5,409 nucleotides of DNA. Source: Bifidobacteriaceae bacterium. GTDB taxonomy: Bacteria; Actinomycetota; Actinomycetes; Actinomycetales; WQXJ01. Positions 5,365-5,409 of this stretch are shown piece after piece. The position numbers and the translations under genes are program-made. Below the pieces are notes generated by a model. It saw only the letters and a list, made by a program, of their open reading frames with translations. It made no database searches and was not told the DNA's origin. The stretch lies in assembly GCA_031272565.1 (NCBI GenBank), contig JAISTN010000202.1:1-5409 (forward strand), written 5' to 3'. Position 1 is the first letter of the stretch, and each line of letters starts with the position of its first letter.

Positions 5365-5389
5365 CTTCAGCGGGGCCGACCCGCTGAAG
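5365..5389. terminator. Strong 10-bp hairpin upstream of the GH3 promoter (terminator-like)
   Basis: CTTCAGCGGG (5365-5374) and CCCGCTGAAG (5380-5389) form a perfect 10-bp stem with loop GCCGA. No T-run follows on either strand, as is common for actinobacterial terminators. It lies just upstream of the GH3 -35, so it could end transcription of a minus-strand gene to the right and insulate the operon. The remaining 20 bases to the window edge show no recognisable gene. Confidence 0.5.
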
Positions 5390-5409
5390 CCCTGTGCTAG
5401 GCAAAACAT

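Noticed and set aside
5114..5404. Minus-strand open frame of 96 codons overlapping the GH3 promoter and 5' end
   Set aside because: It would read through the hairpin, promoter and GH3 start in a different frame, with no motif and shadow-like composition.
1..5409. tRNA, rRNA, CRISPR array, insertion sequence or attachment site
   Set aside because: I looked on both strands and saw no cloverleaf, regularly spaced repeats, transposase motifs or flanking terminal repeats.

Overview
The window is high-GC DNA with strong codon bias toward G/C in third positions, TTG initiation in one gene, AGGAGG-type ribosome binding sites and dense carbohydrate-utilisation genes. It looks chromosomal and actinobacterial (Actinomycetota); I cannot place it more finely. 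No RNA gene, insertion sequence, CRISPR array or phage gene is visible.

Layout, left to right. (1) The 5' end of a secreted glycoside hydrolase of GH30 type lies on the minus strand (1-320) and runs off the left edge. (2) A 347-bp divergent control region (321-667) is unusually rich in palindromes: a GC-rich leader hairpin, a FadR/GntR-type palindrome, a perfect 18-bp LacI-type operator with a second imperfect copy two helical turns away, and a separate TGGAACA-n4-TGTTCCA palindrome. (3) A LacI-family repressor (lacI-1, 668-1723, plus strand) follows. (4) It converges, with a 16-bp gap, on a second, different LacI-family repressor (lacI-2, minus strand, 1740 to a probable TTG start at 2774). 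(5) lacI-2 lies 39 bp downstream of a large GH3 beta-xylosidase/beta-glucosidase gene (2814-5222, minus strand), so the two probably form one operon. (6) Upstream of GH3 is a credible sigma-70-type promoter whose -35 is embedded in an imperfect inverted repeat, with a 10-bp hairpin behind it that may insulate the operon from whatever lies to the right.

How it fits together (inference). These are two small glycan-use units, each with its own LacI-type sensor: a secreted GH30 that would attack a polymer outside the cell (the N-terminal motifs recall beta-1,6-galactanases acting on type II arabinogalactan), and a GH3 enzyme with no signal peptide that would finish imported oligosaccharides in the cytoplasm. 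No transporter gene is in the window; one would be expected nearby. lacI-1 most likely controls the divergent GH30 promoter and itself, and lacI-2 the GH3-lacI-2 operon.

I see no clearly new biological system. The parts are known families, and the points worth a second look are mostly regulatory: the stacked palindromes in 321-667, the leader hairpin, and the altered effector-pocket and hinge residues in lacI-2.
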